Shown here in pieces: positions 1 through 5,740 of a stretch of DNA of 6,273 nucleotides. The notes beneath the pieces were generated by a model. The model was given only the letters and a program-made list of their open reading frames with translations, made no database searches and had not been told where the DNA came from. This DNA is from Candidatus Bathyarchaeota archaeon. Its GTDB lineage: Archaea > Thermoproteota > Bathyarchaeia > 40CM-2-53-6 > RBG-13-38-9. A program made the translations under genes and the position numbers. The DNA lies in NCBI GenBank assembly GCA_030671315.1, contig DAOUZW010000069.1, forward strand, positions 1 through 6,273, read 5' to 3'. The first letter of the stretch is position 1; each line of letters begins with the position of its first letter.

Positions 1-1
1 G

Positions 2-619
2 ACAATTGAACTAATCATACAGAATATCACATTCATACCGCCTTTTGGTCAATGCATAATCGCGACAACCACTTATGGCTCAGAGCTCTCCCCAGAAGTA
101 CAATTCCTAAGAGGCTTTAGAGATAATCGCGTACTATCGACCATTGCTGGGACAGAATTCATGAGAGCATTCAATGCATGGTACTATTCATTTAGCCCTC
201 AAGTCGCTACATGGATATATGATAATCCTGTAACAAAAGAACCAATGAAGATTCTGCTTGCGCCTCTTCTAGGCACTCTACACCTTTCAGAAATATCCTA
301 TTCTACCTTCGGATTTGCACCAGAATTGGCGGTAACAACCGCTGGAATAGTTGCGAGTCTACTGATTGGTTTGATTTATGTCGGGCCAATTATTACTATT
401 GCTCATAAAAAAATCCGATATGGAAATATGTGGAAGATGCTCAAATGGTTGACAATAATCTCAGTCAGCTCATTAATCTTTTTGACTATTGGTCTAATCT
501 TCTATCTATCTTCACTCATTATGCTCGCTTCTTCGACACTTGTCTTATCAATGATGGTGTTGGGGGCGCTACTGCCTACTCTAGCTTTGTTAGAGTTCCT
601 AAAGCGTAAACATCAATAA
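2..619 (+). CDS. CFI-box-like C-terminal membrane protein, 5'-partial
   Basis: The frame is open from the first codon of the window to TAA at 617-619, giving 205 visible residues. The first Met (codon at 161) lies inside a conserved motif, so it is not the start; the true start is upstream of the window. Residues 18-72 carry a CFI-box-like pattern: CIIATTTYGSELSPEVQFLR, then GFRDN, then an AFNAWYYSFSP block. From memory, Nitrososphaeria proteins share this arrangement, usually at the C-terminus of large secreted or surface proteins, where the Cys is thought to matter for sorting or anchoring. Three hydrophobic segments follow, at about residues 110-134, 149-170 and 175-198, and a basic tail ends the protein. 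Inference: the missing N-terminal part is extracytoplasmic and this piece holds it in the membrane. The function of the whole protein cannot be told from this fragment. Confidence 0.8.
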   Translation, partial: TIELIIQNITFIPPFGQCIIATTTYGSELSPEVQFLRGFRDNRVLSTIAGTEFMRAFNAWYYSFSPQVATWIYDNPVTKEPMKILLAPLLGTLHLSEISYSTFGFAPELAVTTAGIVASLLIGLIYVGPIITIAHKKIRYGNMWKMLKWLTIISVSSLIFLTIGLIFYLSSLIMLASSTLVLSMMVLGALLPTLALLEFLKRKHQ

Positions 620-662
620 TCAAAATAGAAATTAAAAATTGATTTCTGCTCGATAAAAAACC

Positions 663-670
663 AATTTTAT
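663..670 (+). promoter_or_regulatory. Candidate TATA box for the RAM-domain gene
   Basis: The AT-rich octamer AATTTTAT follows an A-run (655-660). It lies about 20-27 bp before the ATG at 690, the distance expected between an archaeal TATA box and its transcription start. No Shine-Dalgarno-like sequence lies before 690, so a leaderless or near-leaderless mRNA would fit. This rests on position and composition only. Confidence 0.35.
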
Positions 671-689
671 TTGTTGATGAACGTTGCCG

Positions 690-920
690 ATGGCTTACGT
701 TTTAATAAGTGCAGAAAAAGGCAGAGAAAAAGAACTTCTAGAAGAATTAAGAAGCAATGCTGATGTAAAAGAAATTAACGCAGTAGATGGCATATACGAT
801 ATTATAGTGAGAGTTGAAGCTGACACAGCTAAGAGATTGAATGACACTGTAGCCTTAGGTATTGGAAGGTGTGCAAACATCAAGAGCACATCAACATTAA
901 CAGTAGATGAGAAAGTGTAA
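690..920 (+). CDS. Stand-alone Lrp/AsnC effector-binding (RAM) domain protein
   Basis: This 76-residue protein consists of a single Lrp/AsnC C-terminal (RAM) domain with no DNA-binding helix-turn-helix. The β-α-β-β-α-β pattern is visible. Strand 1 is AYVLISAEKG, helix 1 is rich in Glu and Leu, and the conserved G-x-YDIIVRVEADT block sits at residues 35-46. A second helix and a final strand (STSTLTVDEK) complete the fold. RAM domains form dimers and higher oligomers that bind amino acids or other small molecules between subunits. Stand-alone versions are common in archaea and may sense metabolites or modify full-length Lrp regulators; the ligand cannot be predicted here. The ATG at 690 is chosen over a TTG at 684 because family members typically begin MAYVL or similar. 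Neither start has a clear ribosome-binding site. Confidence 0.88.
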   Translation: MAYVLISAEKGREKELLEELRSNADVKEINAVDGIYDIIVRVEADTAKRLNDTVALGIGRCANIKSTSTLTVDEKV

Positions 921-933
921 AAAAATAGCGATC

Positions 934-953
934 AATTGAATTTTTGTTCAATT
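934..953 (+). terminator. Hairpin downstream of the RAM-domain gene, possible terminator
   Basis: A perfect 7-bp inverted repeat, AATTGAA / TTCAATT, encloses the loop TTTTTG. It starts 13 bp after the stop codon and is followed by TTCC and a T-rich stretch near 969-976. The stem is AT-only except for one G-C pair, so it is weak. Archaeal termination depends mainly on U-tracts, and this region supplies two short ones. Confidence 0.35.
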
Positions 954-970
954 TTCCATAAAAATAATTT

Positions 971-981
971 CTTTTTAAAAA
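971..981 (+). promoter_or_regulatory. Candidate TATA box for the SDR gene
   Basis: The stretch CTTTTTAAAAA is the most TATA-like element in the 118-130 bp gap before the dehydrogenase. A start of transcription about 25 bp downstream (near 1000) would leave a leader of 40-50 nt. The assignment rests on composition and spacing. Confidence 0.3.
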
Positions 982-1050
982 TCTAGAAAGATTTACAAGT
1001 CCGCAGTCATGACCATGCTCCATAATCAGATTATCTAGATGGTATCAAAT

Positions 1051-1800
1051 ATGAAACTGCAAGACAAAGTGGCCATAGTTACAGGTGCCGGTCGTGGAAT
1101 AGGCCGGGCCATAGCCAAAAATTTTGCGTCAGAGGGTGCAAAGGTTGTAATCAACTACAGCAAATCAGAGAAAGAATCGCAAAGCCTTGCTCAAGAAATT
1201 AAGAACGACGGTGGAACGGCATTAGTAGTTAAAGCAGATGTTTCAAAACCAAATGATGTCAAAGAATTGGTTAAAAAGACCATGGATGAATTTGGTAGGG
1301 TAGACATCTTGGTTAATAATGCAGGTGTTCTGATTCCTGCACGTTTTCTTGATTCCACTGAAGAGATGTGGGATATGACAATTGATGTCAACCTTAAGGG
1401 ATCTTATTTGTGCTCAAAGGAGGTTGCCACGATAATGCTTGATCAGAAGAAGGGTAAGATTATCAATATCTCTTCTGTCTGCGGTTTAGTCCAAAAGACG
1501 GCTCTAGGCAACACACCATATGTCGCCTCAAAAGCTGGAGTAATAGGTTTAACCCGCTCCTTGGCAGTCAATCTAGGTCCAACGATAAATGTTAACGCAA
1601 TAGCTCCAGGTGTGATAGATACTGATATGGTTTCGTTCTTCACTCCAGAGAGAATGAATGTAATAGTTGATGAGACTCCTGTTAAACGAATAGGTAAACC
1701 CGAAGAGATAGCTGCCGCTGCATTATTTTTAGCATCTGATGAATCCGATTATATAACTGGTGAAGTCATTACTGTTAGTGGCGGAAGAGGAATGCGTTAA
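1051..1800 (+). CDS. Short-chain dehydrogenase/reductase, FabG-like
   Basis: A complete classical SDR of 249 residues, the usual length for 3-oxoacyl-ACP-reductase-like enzymes. It would catalyse NAD(P)H-dependent reduction of a carbonyl, or the reverse, in the cytoplasm. Visible motifs are the nucleotide-binding TGAGRGIG (residues 11-18), NNAG (89-92), Asn114 in DVNLKG, catalytic Ser142 in NISSVCG, and Tyr157/Lys161 in YVASK. The catalytic tetrad is therefore intact. The C-terminal SGG (near 243-245) is also typical. NYSKS after strand 2 (from residue 35) suggests NADPH, which is an inference. The FabG label is by family only: archaea lack bacterial-type fatty acid synthesis in most lineages, so the substrate is unknown. 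ATG 1051 is chosen because MKLQDKVAIVTG matches the family start and a weak GGTATC precedes it. ATG 1039 is in frame and would add four residues. The gene appears to be monocistronic. Confidence 0.9.
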   Translation: MKLQDKVAIVTGAGRGIGRAIAKNFASEGAKVVINYSKSEKESQSLAQEIKNDGGTALVVKADVSKPNDVKELVKKTMDEFGRVDILVNNAGVLIPARFLDSTEEMWDMTIDVNLKGSYLCSKEVATIMLDQKKGKIINISSVCGLVQKTALGNTPYVASKAGVIGLTRSLAVNLGPTINVNAIAPGVIDTDMVSFFTPERMNVIVDETPVKRIGKPEEIAAAALFLASDESDYITGEVITVSGGRGMR

Positions 1801-1858
1801 ACCTATTCTAGAAATGATAGACGAATTTGATAAAAATCCCTTTCTCTTCAAGAATAAA

Positions 1859-1869
1859 CTTATATAAAG
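1859..1869 (+). promoter_or_regulatory. TATA box for the ABC ATPase pair
   Basis: CTTATATAAAG is a strong match to the archaeal TATA box, with A-rich sequence (AAGAATAAA) just upstream where the BRE would lie. Transcription would begin about 25 bp downstream, near 1890, giving a leader of about 38 nt that contains the ribosome-binding site at 1912-1919. This is the clearest promoter in the window. Confidence 0.6.
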
Positions 1870-1911
1870 TATTCATGCGATTCAGCAGAGAGAATAATAT
1901 CTAGCTTACTT

Positions 1912-1919
1912 GAGATGAT
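1912..1919 (+). promoter_or_regulatory. Ribosome-binding site of the first ABC ATPase
   Basis: GAGATGAT matches 7 of 8 bases of GAGGTGAT, the complement of the archaeal 16S rRNA 3' end. It ends 8 nt before ATG 1928. It decides for that start over the in-frame ATG at 1976, which would better fit the family's usual N-terminus but has no such site. Confidence 0.6.
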
Positions 1920-1927
1920 TTTAAGAA

Positions 1928-3073
1928 ATGCAAACTTCCGGAAAAAGACTTCACCTTGAAAAAATTCAAGAAGAAATGCATGGAAAGAGTCTACGCATCG
2001 AGAAACTCAGGAAAGAGTTCGGAAGTATGGTCGCAGTAAAAGATTTGACATTAGAAGTGAAAAGCGGAGAATTTGTTAGTCTACTTGGGCCATCAGGATG
2101 TGGAAAATCTACAACGTTAAACATGATCGCTGGTTTGCTAGAACCAACAAGTGGAAAAATTTTCGTCGGTGACCAAGACATAACAGACATTTCGCCAATA
2201 AAGAGAAATGTCGGGCTAGTCTTTCAGAACTACGCTGTATTCAACAATATGACAGTATATGAGAACCTAGCTTTCGGATTAAGAGTAAGAAAGATGTCCA
2301 ATGACCAAATAAAGACTGAAGTCAATAAAATTGCTGAGACACTTGAACTATCAGATATTCTAGCTATGAAAGCAGGAAAATTGAGATTAGACGAGTTGCA
2401 GAGAACAGCTTTGGGACGGTCGATGATCACGAAACCTGCATTCTTCCTTCTCGATGAACCTCTAAGCAATTTGGATGCTGGACTCAGATCTCAAATGAGA
2501 GTAGAACTCAAAAGGATCCAACGCGAACTTAAACAGACGATACTCTATGTTACACATGACCAAGTAGAAGCAATGTCAATGGCAGATAGAATAGCCGTAA
2601 TGAGTCAAGGCGAATTGCAGCAATACGGCTCCAGAGATGAACTCTATAGTCATCCTTCAAATCGATTTGTCGCCAACTTCATTGGGAGTCTATCAATGAA
2701 TTTTATAGATTGCACGTTAATCGAAAAAGATAATCGAACACTGTTGGATGCGACAGACTTTCAAATCGACGTAACAAAATTAGCTGATGTCATCAAGAAG
2801 AATGTTAGTGACTCAGAATTGATTATGGGCATTAGGCCAGAAGATGTTGAGGTCAATACCCAACGCAAAACAGAAGACTCGATTCAGAGCGAAGTATACA
2901 TAACTGAACCTATAGGCCCAAAAACAGTAGTCTCCCTTTCGATTGGAAACACTAAGATCAAATCAATGGTCCCCGAAACATTTCATACAAAGATAGGCGA
3001 AAAGCTCTGGACAAACTTCAATATGGACAAATTACATGTATTCAATAAAAAATCTGAAAAGGCAATCTTCTAG
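1928..3073 (+). CDS. MalK/UgpC-type ABC ATPase with a degenerate signature motif
   Basis: This is the ATP-hydrolysing subunit of an ABC importer of the carbohydrate/polyol (CUT1, MalK/UgpC) type: 381 residues, cytoplasmic, working at the membrane with permeases. It has an extra 17-20 residue N-terminal leader before the usual LRIEKLRKEFG start. Intact motifs are Walker A GPSGCGKS (54-61), Q-loop Gln100, Walker B FFLLD (172-176) with catalytic Glu177, D-loop SNLD (180-183) and H-loop His210 in YVTHDQVEAM. The ABC signature, expected as LSGGQ, reads LRLDE (152-156): Ser and both Gly are gone, although the flanking QRTALGR is preserved. A C-terminal TOBE-like domain with GIRPE (301-305) follows. 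The gene is 16 bp upstream of a paralogous ATPase, and the two probably form a heterodimer. No permease is nearby and the substrate is unknown. Confidence 0.9.
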   Translation: MQTSGKRLHLEKIQEEMHGKSLRIEKLRKEFGSMVAVKDLTLEVKSGEFVSLLGPSGCGKSTTLNMIAGLLEPTSGKIFVGDQDITDISPIKRNVGLVFQNYAVFNNMTVYENLAFGLRVRKMSNDQIKTEVNKIAETLELSDILAMKAGKLRLDELQRTALGRSMITKPAFFLLDEPLSNLDAGLRSQMRVELKRIQRELKQTILYVTHDQVEAMSMADRIAVMSQGELQQYGSRDELYSHPSNRFVANFIGSLSMNFIDCTLIEKDNRTLLDATDFQIDVTKLADVIKKNVSDSELIMGIRPEDVEVNTQRKTEDSIQSEVYITEPIGPKTVVSLSIGNTKIKSMVPETFHTKIGEKLWTNFNMDKLHVFNKKSEKAIF

Positions 3074-3076
3074 AAT

Positions 3077-3084
3077 GAAGTGAT
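3077..3084 (+). promoter_or_regulatory. Ribosome-binding site of the second ABC ATPase
   Basis: GAAGTGAT matches 7 of 8 bases of GAGGTGAT and ends 5 nt before the TTG at 3090. It lies wholly in the 16-bp gap between the two ATPase genes. It supports the unusual TTG start and translation from a shared mRNA. Confidence 0.6.
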
Positions 3085-3089
3085 AAAAA

Positions 3090-4181
3090 TTGGTCGCTGT
3101 CAGAGTCGAAAATCTCACTAAACGATTTCGAGACGAAACTGCCCTCGACAAAGTTACATTCAAAGTAGAGGACGGAGAATTCTTTGTACTGTTAGGAAGA
3201 CCAGGTGCTGGTAAAACAACGACATTGCGAACTATCGCAGGATTGGAGAAACCTGATGAGGGAGAGATCTATATCAAAGATCAATTAGTAAATGATGTTC
3301 TTCCAAGTGAAAGAAATATTGCGATGATCTTCCAGAACCTTGCATTATATCCAAGCTGGACAGTATACGATAACATGGCATTTACAATGAAAATACATAA
3401 AGTGCCAAAAGATGAAATTAACCAAAGAGTCCATGAAGTTGCCAAAACTCTTGATATCGATTATTTACTGGACAGAACTCCTGCCACCTTGAGCGGTGGT
3501 GAACGTCAAAGAGTTGCCATAGGAAGAGCGCTTGTAAGACGGCCAAGTGTTTTCCTTATGGATGAGCCCCTAGGACCTCTCGATGCTCTGTTAAGGCTAA
3601 ACATGAGAACTGAACTGAAAAGGTTGAAAGCAGAGTTAGGTCAAGCCATAATATACAGTACTCCGGATCAGCTTGAAGCAATGAGTATGGCCGACCATCT
3701 TGCTGTCATGCATAAGGGTGTAATAAAACAGATTGACGATCCTGAAACACTATACAACAAGCCAAAAAATCGTTACGTTGCCAGTATGATCGGTAGTCCA
3801 GCTATGAACTTTCTAGAAGGAACTTTCGAAGCAACGGATACCGAATCATATCTTAATTGTAGCAACTTCAAGGTAAATCTAACAAAATTCAAAGAACCAA
3901 TTGAAAGAGACTCCACGAGTTCTGAACTTACTTTCGGAATCAGGCCCGAGCATATCAAAGTTAATCACGAGAAAATATCTCCAAATTCATTCGAAGCCAA
4001 TGTAATAATGGAAGAACCTCTTGGTTCAGAAACCATACTACATTTGAACATTAACAAAGAACTGATTAAAGCAATAGTTCCACCCACATTTCAAACCAAA
4101 TATGGAGAAAAGCTTTGGATAGACTTTGACATGAACAGAATGCATGTTCTCGATGCAAAAACCGAGAAGGTTATAATCTAA
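3090..4181 (+). CDS. MalK/UgpC-type ABC ATPase lacking the H-loop histidine
   Basis: Second importer ATPase, 363 residues, starting at TTG with a good ribosome-binding site; MVAVRVENLTKRF is a normal family N-terminus. Motifs present are Walker A GRPGAGKT (36-43), Q-loop Gln82, signature LSGGE (134-138) followed by RQRVAIGRA, and Walker B VFLMD (154-158) with Glu159. Two positions are unusual. The switch (H-loop) His is Pro192, in IIYSTPDQLEAM, and the D-loop reads GPLD instead of SNLD. The Pro codon is CCG, two base changes from CAT or CAC, so a single sequencing error cannot explain it. A TOBE-like C-terminal domain carries GIRPE (283-287). The last 25 residues closely parallel those of the upstream ATPase (KLWxxFxMxxxHV), so the two look like an old tandem duplication. 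It keeps exactly the motif its neighbour lost, and the reverse, so the pair probably acts as an asymmetric heterodimer. Confidence 0.9.
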   Translation: MVAVRVENLTKRFRDETALDKVTFKVEDGEFFVLLGRPGAGKTTTLRTIAGLEKPDEGEIYIKDQLVNDVLPSERNIAMIFQNLALYPSWTVYDNMAFTMKIHKVPKDEINQRVHEVAKTLDIDYLLDRTPATLSGGERQRVAIGRALVRRPSVFLMDEPLGPLDALLRLNMRTELKRLKAELGQAIIYSTPDQLEAMSMADHLAVMHKGVIKQIDDPETLYNKPKNRYVASMIGSPAMNFLEGTFEATDTESYLNCSNFKVNLTKFKEPIERDSTSSELTFGIRPEHIKVNHEKISPNSFEANVIMEEPLGSETILHLNINKELIKAIVPPTFQTKYGEKLWIDFDMNRMHVLDAKTEKVII

Positions 4182-4195
4182 CAGAAAAAATAACA

Positions 4196-4212
4196 CTTTC
4201 ACTTTTCTCTCT
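4196..4212 (+). terminator. Pyrimidine-rich tract after the ABC pair, possible terminator
   Basis: CTTTCACTTTTCTCTCT has one purine in 17 bases and begins 15 bp after the stop codon of the second ATPase. Archaeal RNA polymerase commonly stops at U-rich tracts without a hairpin. The C content makes this less than ideal. Confidence 0.35.
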
Positions 4213-4214
4213 AC

Positions 4215-4223
4215 AATATATTA
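4215..4223 (+). promoter_or_regulatory. Candidate TATA box for radA
   Basis: AATATATTA is TATA-like and would give a start near 4245 and a leader of about 65 nt. A second candidate, GATATACT at 4246-4253, would give a start near 4276 and a leader of about 34 nt. The sequence alone does not decide between them. The 128-bp gap after the ABC pair makes an independent radA promoter likely. Confidence 0.3.
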
Positions 4224-4265
4224 CACAAAACGTAACTTCAAAACTGATATACTTGCACCATCTGC

Positions 4266-4292
4266 ATATCTCATTAGATTATGTGGAGATAT
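4266..4292 (+). repeat. Inverted repeat ATATCTC / GAGATAT upstream of radA
   Basis: Perfect 7-bp arms at 4266-4272 and 4286-4292 are separated by 13 bp, so equivalent positions lie about two DNA turns apart. The right arm ends 17 bp before the radA ATG. It could be a dimeric regulator's site or a weak RNA hairpin in the leader. A repeat this short can arise by chance in AT-rich DNA. Confidence 0.4.
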
Positions 4293-4301
4293 CATAGTAT
4301 T

Positions 4302-4307
4302 GAGGTG
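4302..4307 (+). promoter_or_regulatory. Ribosome-binding site of radA
   Basis: GAGGTG is an exact match to the core archaeal Shine-Dalgarno. It lies unusually close to the start, with only 2 nt before ATG 4310. An in-frame TGA at 4301-4303 rules out any start further upstream. Confidence 0.55.
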
Positions 4308-4309
4308 TA

Positions 4310-5344
4310 ATGGTACTGCCTAGAAAAAGCGTAAGCGAAGAAACTGAGGAACCTGCCAGTGAAACAACTGAGTCAAAGAAAAAGCTTGAATCAATAGACG
4401 ATCTAGCTGGAGTAGGGCCTGCAACAGCTAACAAGCTAATAGAGTTAGGATATCAGACGATAGAATCCTTAGCAACTGCTGCTGTAAAAGAATTAACTCC
4501 AGCAGGCATCAGTGATAAGCAAGCTGCAAAAATAATCAGCCAAGCACGAGACAGTATCTCGATAGCTTTCATCCCCGCAAATGCTCTCATCAAGATGAGA
4601 GAAAATGTTTTGCGATTATCAACAGGTAGTGCGACAATAAATGATCTAGTTGGTGGAGGACTAGAGACCCAAACAATAACCGAGTTCTATGGGCAATATG
4701 GAGTGGGGAAATCAATTTTATGTCATCAGCTCTGTGTAAATGCCCAGAAACCTATTGAACAAGGAGGTTTGGATGGTGGAGCATTATATATCGATACTGA
4801 ACAGACTTTCAGACCTGAATGGATTATCAGGATGGCCAGTCATCTAGGAATGGATCCTGAAGAGACAGCGCGGAGAATAATCTATTCAGAAGCATACAAC
4901 AGTGATCATCAGATACTCCTTCTCGAAAAAGCAGACAAAGTAATTAAAGAAAATAACATACGCCTCATAGTGGTTGATTCACTTATGGCTAACTTCCGAA
5001 GTGAATACCTCGGAAGAGAGATGCTTGCTGAAAGACAACAAAAAATCAATAAACATCTACATAGGCTTTCAAGACTCTCAAGAGCATTCAATGCAGTAGC
5101 AGTAGTTACAAATCAAGTGATGTCCAAGCCTGATGCATTCTTTGGTGGGCAAGTTGAACCTACTGGCGGACACATTGTAGCTCACACTAGTCATACAAGA
5201 ATTTTCTTACGAAGGACGGCAAGTGGGCCTGTAAGAATCGCAAGACTTGTATCAAGTACATATTTGCCTGAAGGTGAACGCCTCTTCAAGATAACCGAGA
5301 ATGGTGTTGAAGACATCGATGAAGGGGATTCAGCAAAGGATTGA
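4310..5344 (+). CDS. radA: DNA repair and recombination protein RadA
   Basis: Archaeal RecA/Rad51-family recombinase, 344 residues, near the family's usual length. It forms ATP-dependent filaments on single-stranded DNA and drives homologous pairing and strand exchange. In order: an acidic, low-complexity N-terminus (1-25); a helix-hairpin-helix DNA-binding domain (about 28-80, with LAGVGPATANKL); and a linker whose FIPA (87-90) fits the FxxA polymerisation motif. The ATPase core has Walker A GQYGVGKS (128-135), the catalytic Glu164 in DTEQTFRPEW, and Walker B LIVVD (219-223). FRSEYLGR and AERQQKINKHL follow, then TNQVMSKPDAFFGG, a GGHI motif in the DNA-binding L2 region, and RIARLVSSTYLPEGE near the end. 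The Walker A second residue is Gln, where most archaeal RadA proteins I recall have Glu (GEFGSGK). This is probably harmless because the residue is not catalytic. It is not RadB, since the HhH domain is present. The stop codon overlaps the next gene. Confidence 0.97.
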   Translation: MVLPRKSVSEETEEPASETTESKKKLESIDDLAGVGPATANKLIELGYQTIESLATAAVKELTPAGISDKQAAKIISQARDSISIAFIPANALIKMRENVLRLSTGSATINDLVGGGLETQTITEFYGQYGVGKSILCHQLCVNAQKPIEQGGLDGGALYIDTEQTFRPEWIIRMASHLGMDPEETARRIIYSEAYNSDHQILLLEKADKVIKENNIRLIVVDSLMANFRSEYLGREMLAERQQKINKHLHRLSRLSRAFNAVAVVTNQVMSKPDAFFGGQVEPTGGHIVAHTSHTRIFLRRTASGPVRIARLVSSTYLPEGERLFKITENGVEDIDEGDSAKD

Positions 5345-5703
5345 GTCAAAGTAATCAGAATGTGGCTTCCAAATATCTTAGAGCTATTGCTGAACGACGA
5401 TTAAAAGATGGTGAGGTTGAATTTGATCGAGTTAATTTGTCACTAGATGATTCGGAGTGGAATAAAGGATATTTGAAAGCTCTTGAAGGTCTCCTCATCA
5501 CTTTCAAAACTAATAATAGTAAACATCTGTATTTGCAAAGAAAAGAGCTTGAAGATCAAAAAATAAGGAAAAAGTTCAAAGAAGAAATTAAAAAACATTC
5601 CATAAATGAACTTCATGAAGATTTTGATCGTGGATTTTTCTCGGCTCTAATGGATTATTTTACAATAGCAGAACAAAGAAAAAATAGTCGACGATCCAAA
5701 TAA
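5341..5703 (+). CDS. Uncharacterised 120-residue protein coupled to radA
   Basis: I do not recognise this family. The TTG start overlaps the radA stop codon by four bases (TTGA), so ribosomes finishing RadA can restart here. GGGGAT at 5324-5329 is a possible, distant ribosome-binding site. The protein is soluble, highly charged and mostly helical, with a Lys/Glu-rich middle (about 66-86) that could form a short coiled coil and a basic tail ending RKNSRRSK. Two similar segments stand out: W-N-K-G-Y-L-K-A-L-E-G-L-L (40-52) and F-D-R-G-F-F-S-A-L-M-D-Y-F (95-107), sharing the pattern [KR]-G-[YF]-[LF]-x-A-L. This suggests an internal duplication. There is no signal peptide, membrane segment or cysteine. 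Tight coupling to radA suggests, but does not prove, a role in recombination or in RadA control. Only 37 bp separate it from the convergent gene on the other strand. Confidence 0.8.
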   Translation: MSQSNQNVASKYLRAIAERRLKDGEVEFDRVNLSLDDSEWNKGYLKALEGLLITFKTNNSKHLYLQRKELEDQKIRKKFKEEIKKHSINELHEDFDRGFFSALMDYFTIAEQRKNSRRSK

Positions 5704-5740
5704 GCATGAACCATAAGTGTTTAAGGGCTTAGATTCCTCA

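Noticed and set aside
161..619. A complete 152-residue membrane protein starting at the ATG at 161
   Set aside because: The frame has no stop upstream to the window edge, and the upstream codons encode conserved CFI-box residues. The Met is internal.
627..647. Inverted repeat AGAAAT / ATTTCT as a terminator of the first gene
   Set aside because: Six AT-rich pairs with a 9-nt loop and no T-run after it; expected by chance in this composition.
1191..1391. Minus-strand open frames inside the SDR, ABC ATPase and radA genes
   Set aside because: They lie fully within well-supported genes, have no recognisable motifs or ribosome-binding sites, and are explained as antisense shadows.
1976..3073. 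Shorter start of the first ABC ATPase at ATG 1976
   Set aside because: It would match the family's usual N-terminus, but a good ribosome-binding site (1912-1919) is correctly spaced for 1928 and none is seen before 1976.
1928..3073. First ABC ATPase as a pseudogene
   Set aside because: The frame is full length with intact Walker A, Walker B, Q-loop, D-loop, H-loop and C-terminal domain. Only the signature is changed, and the neighbour compensates for it.
5704..5740. Shared terminator between the convergent genes
   Set aside because: The 37-bp gap holds no stable hairpin and no long T-tract on either strand.
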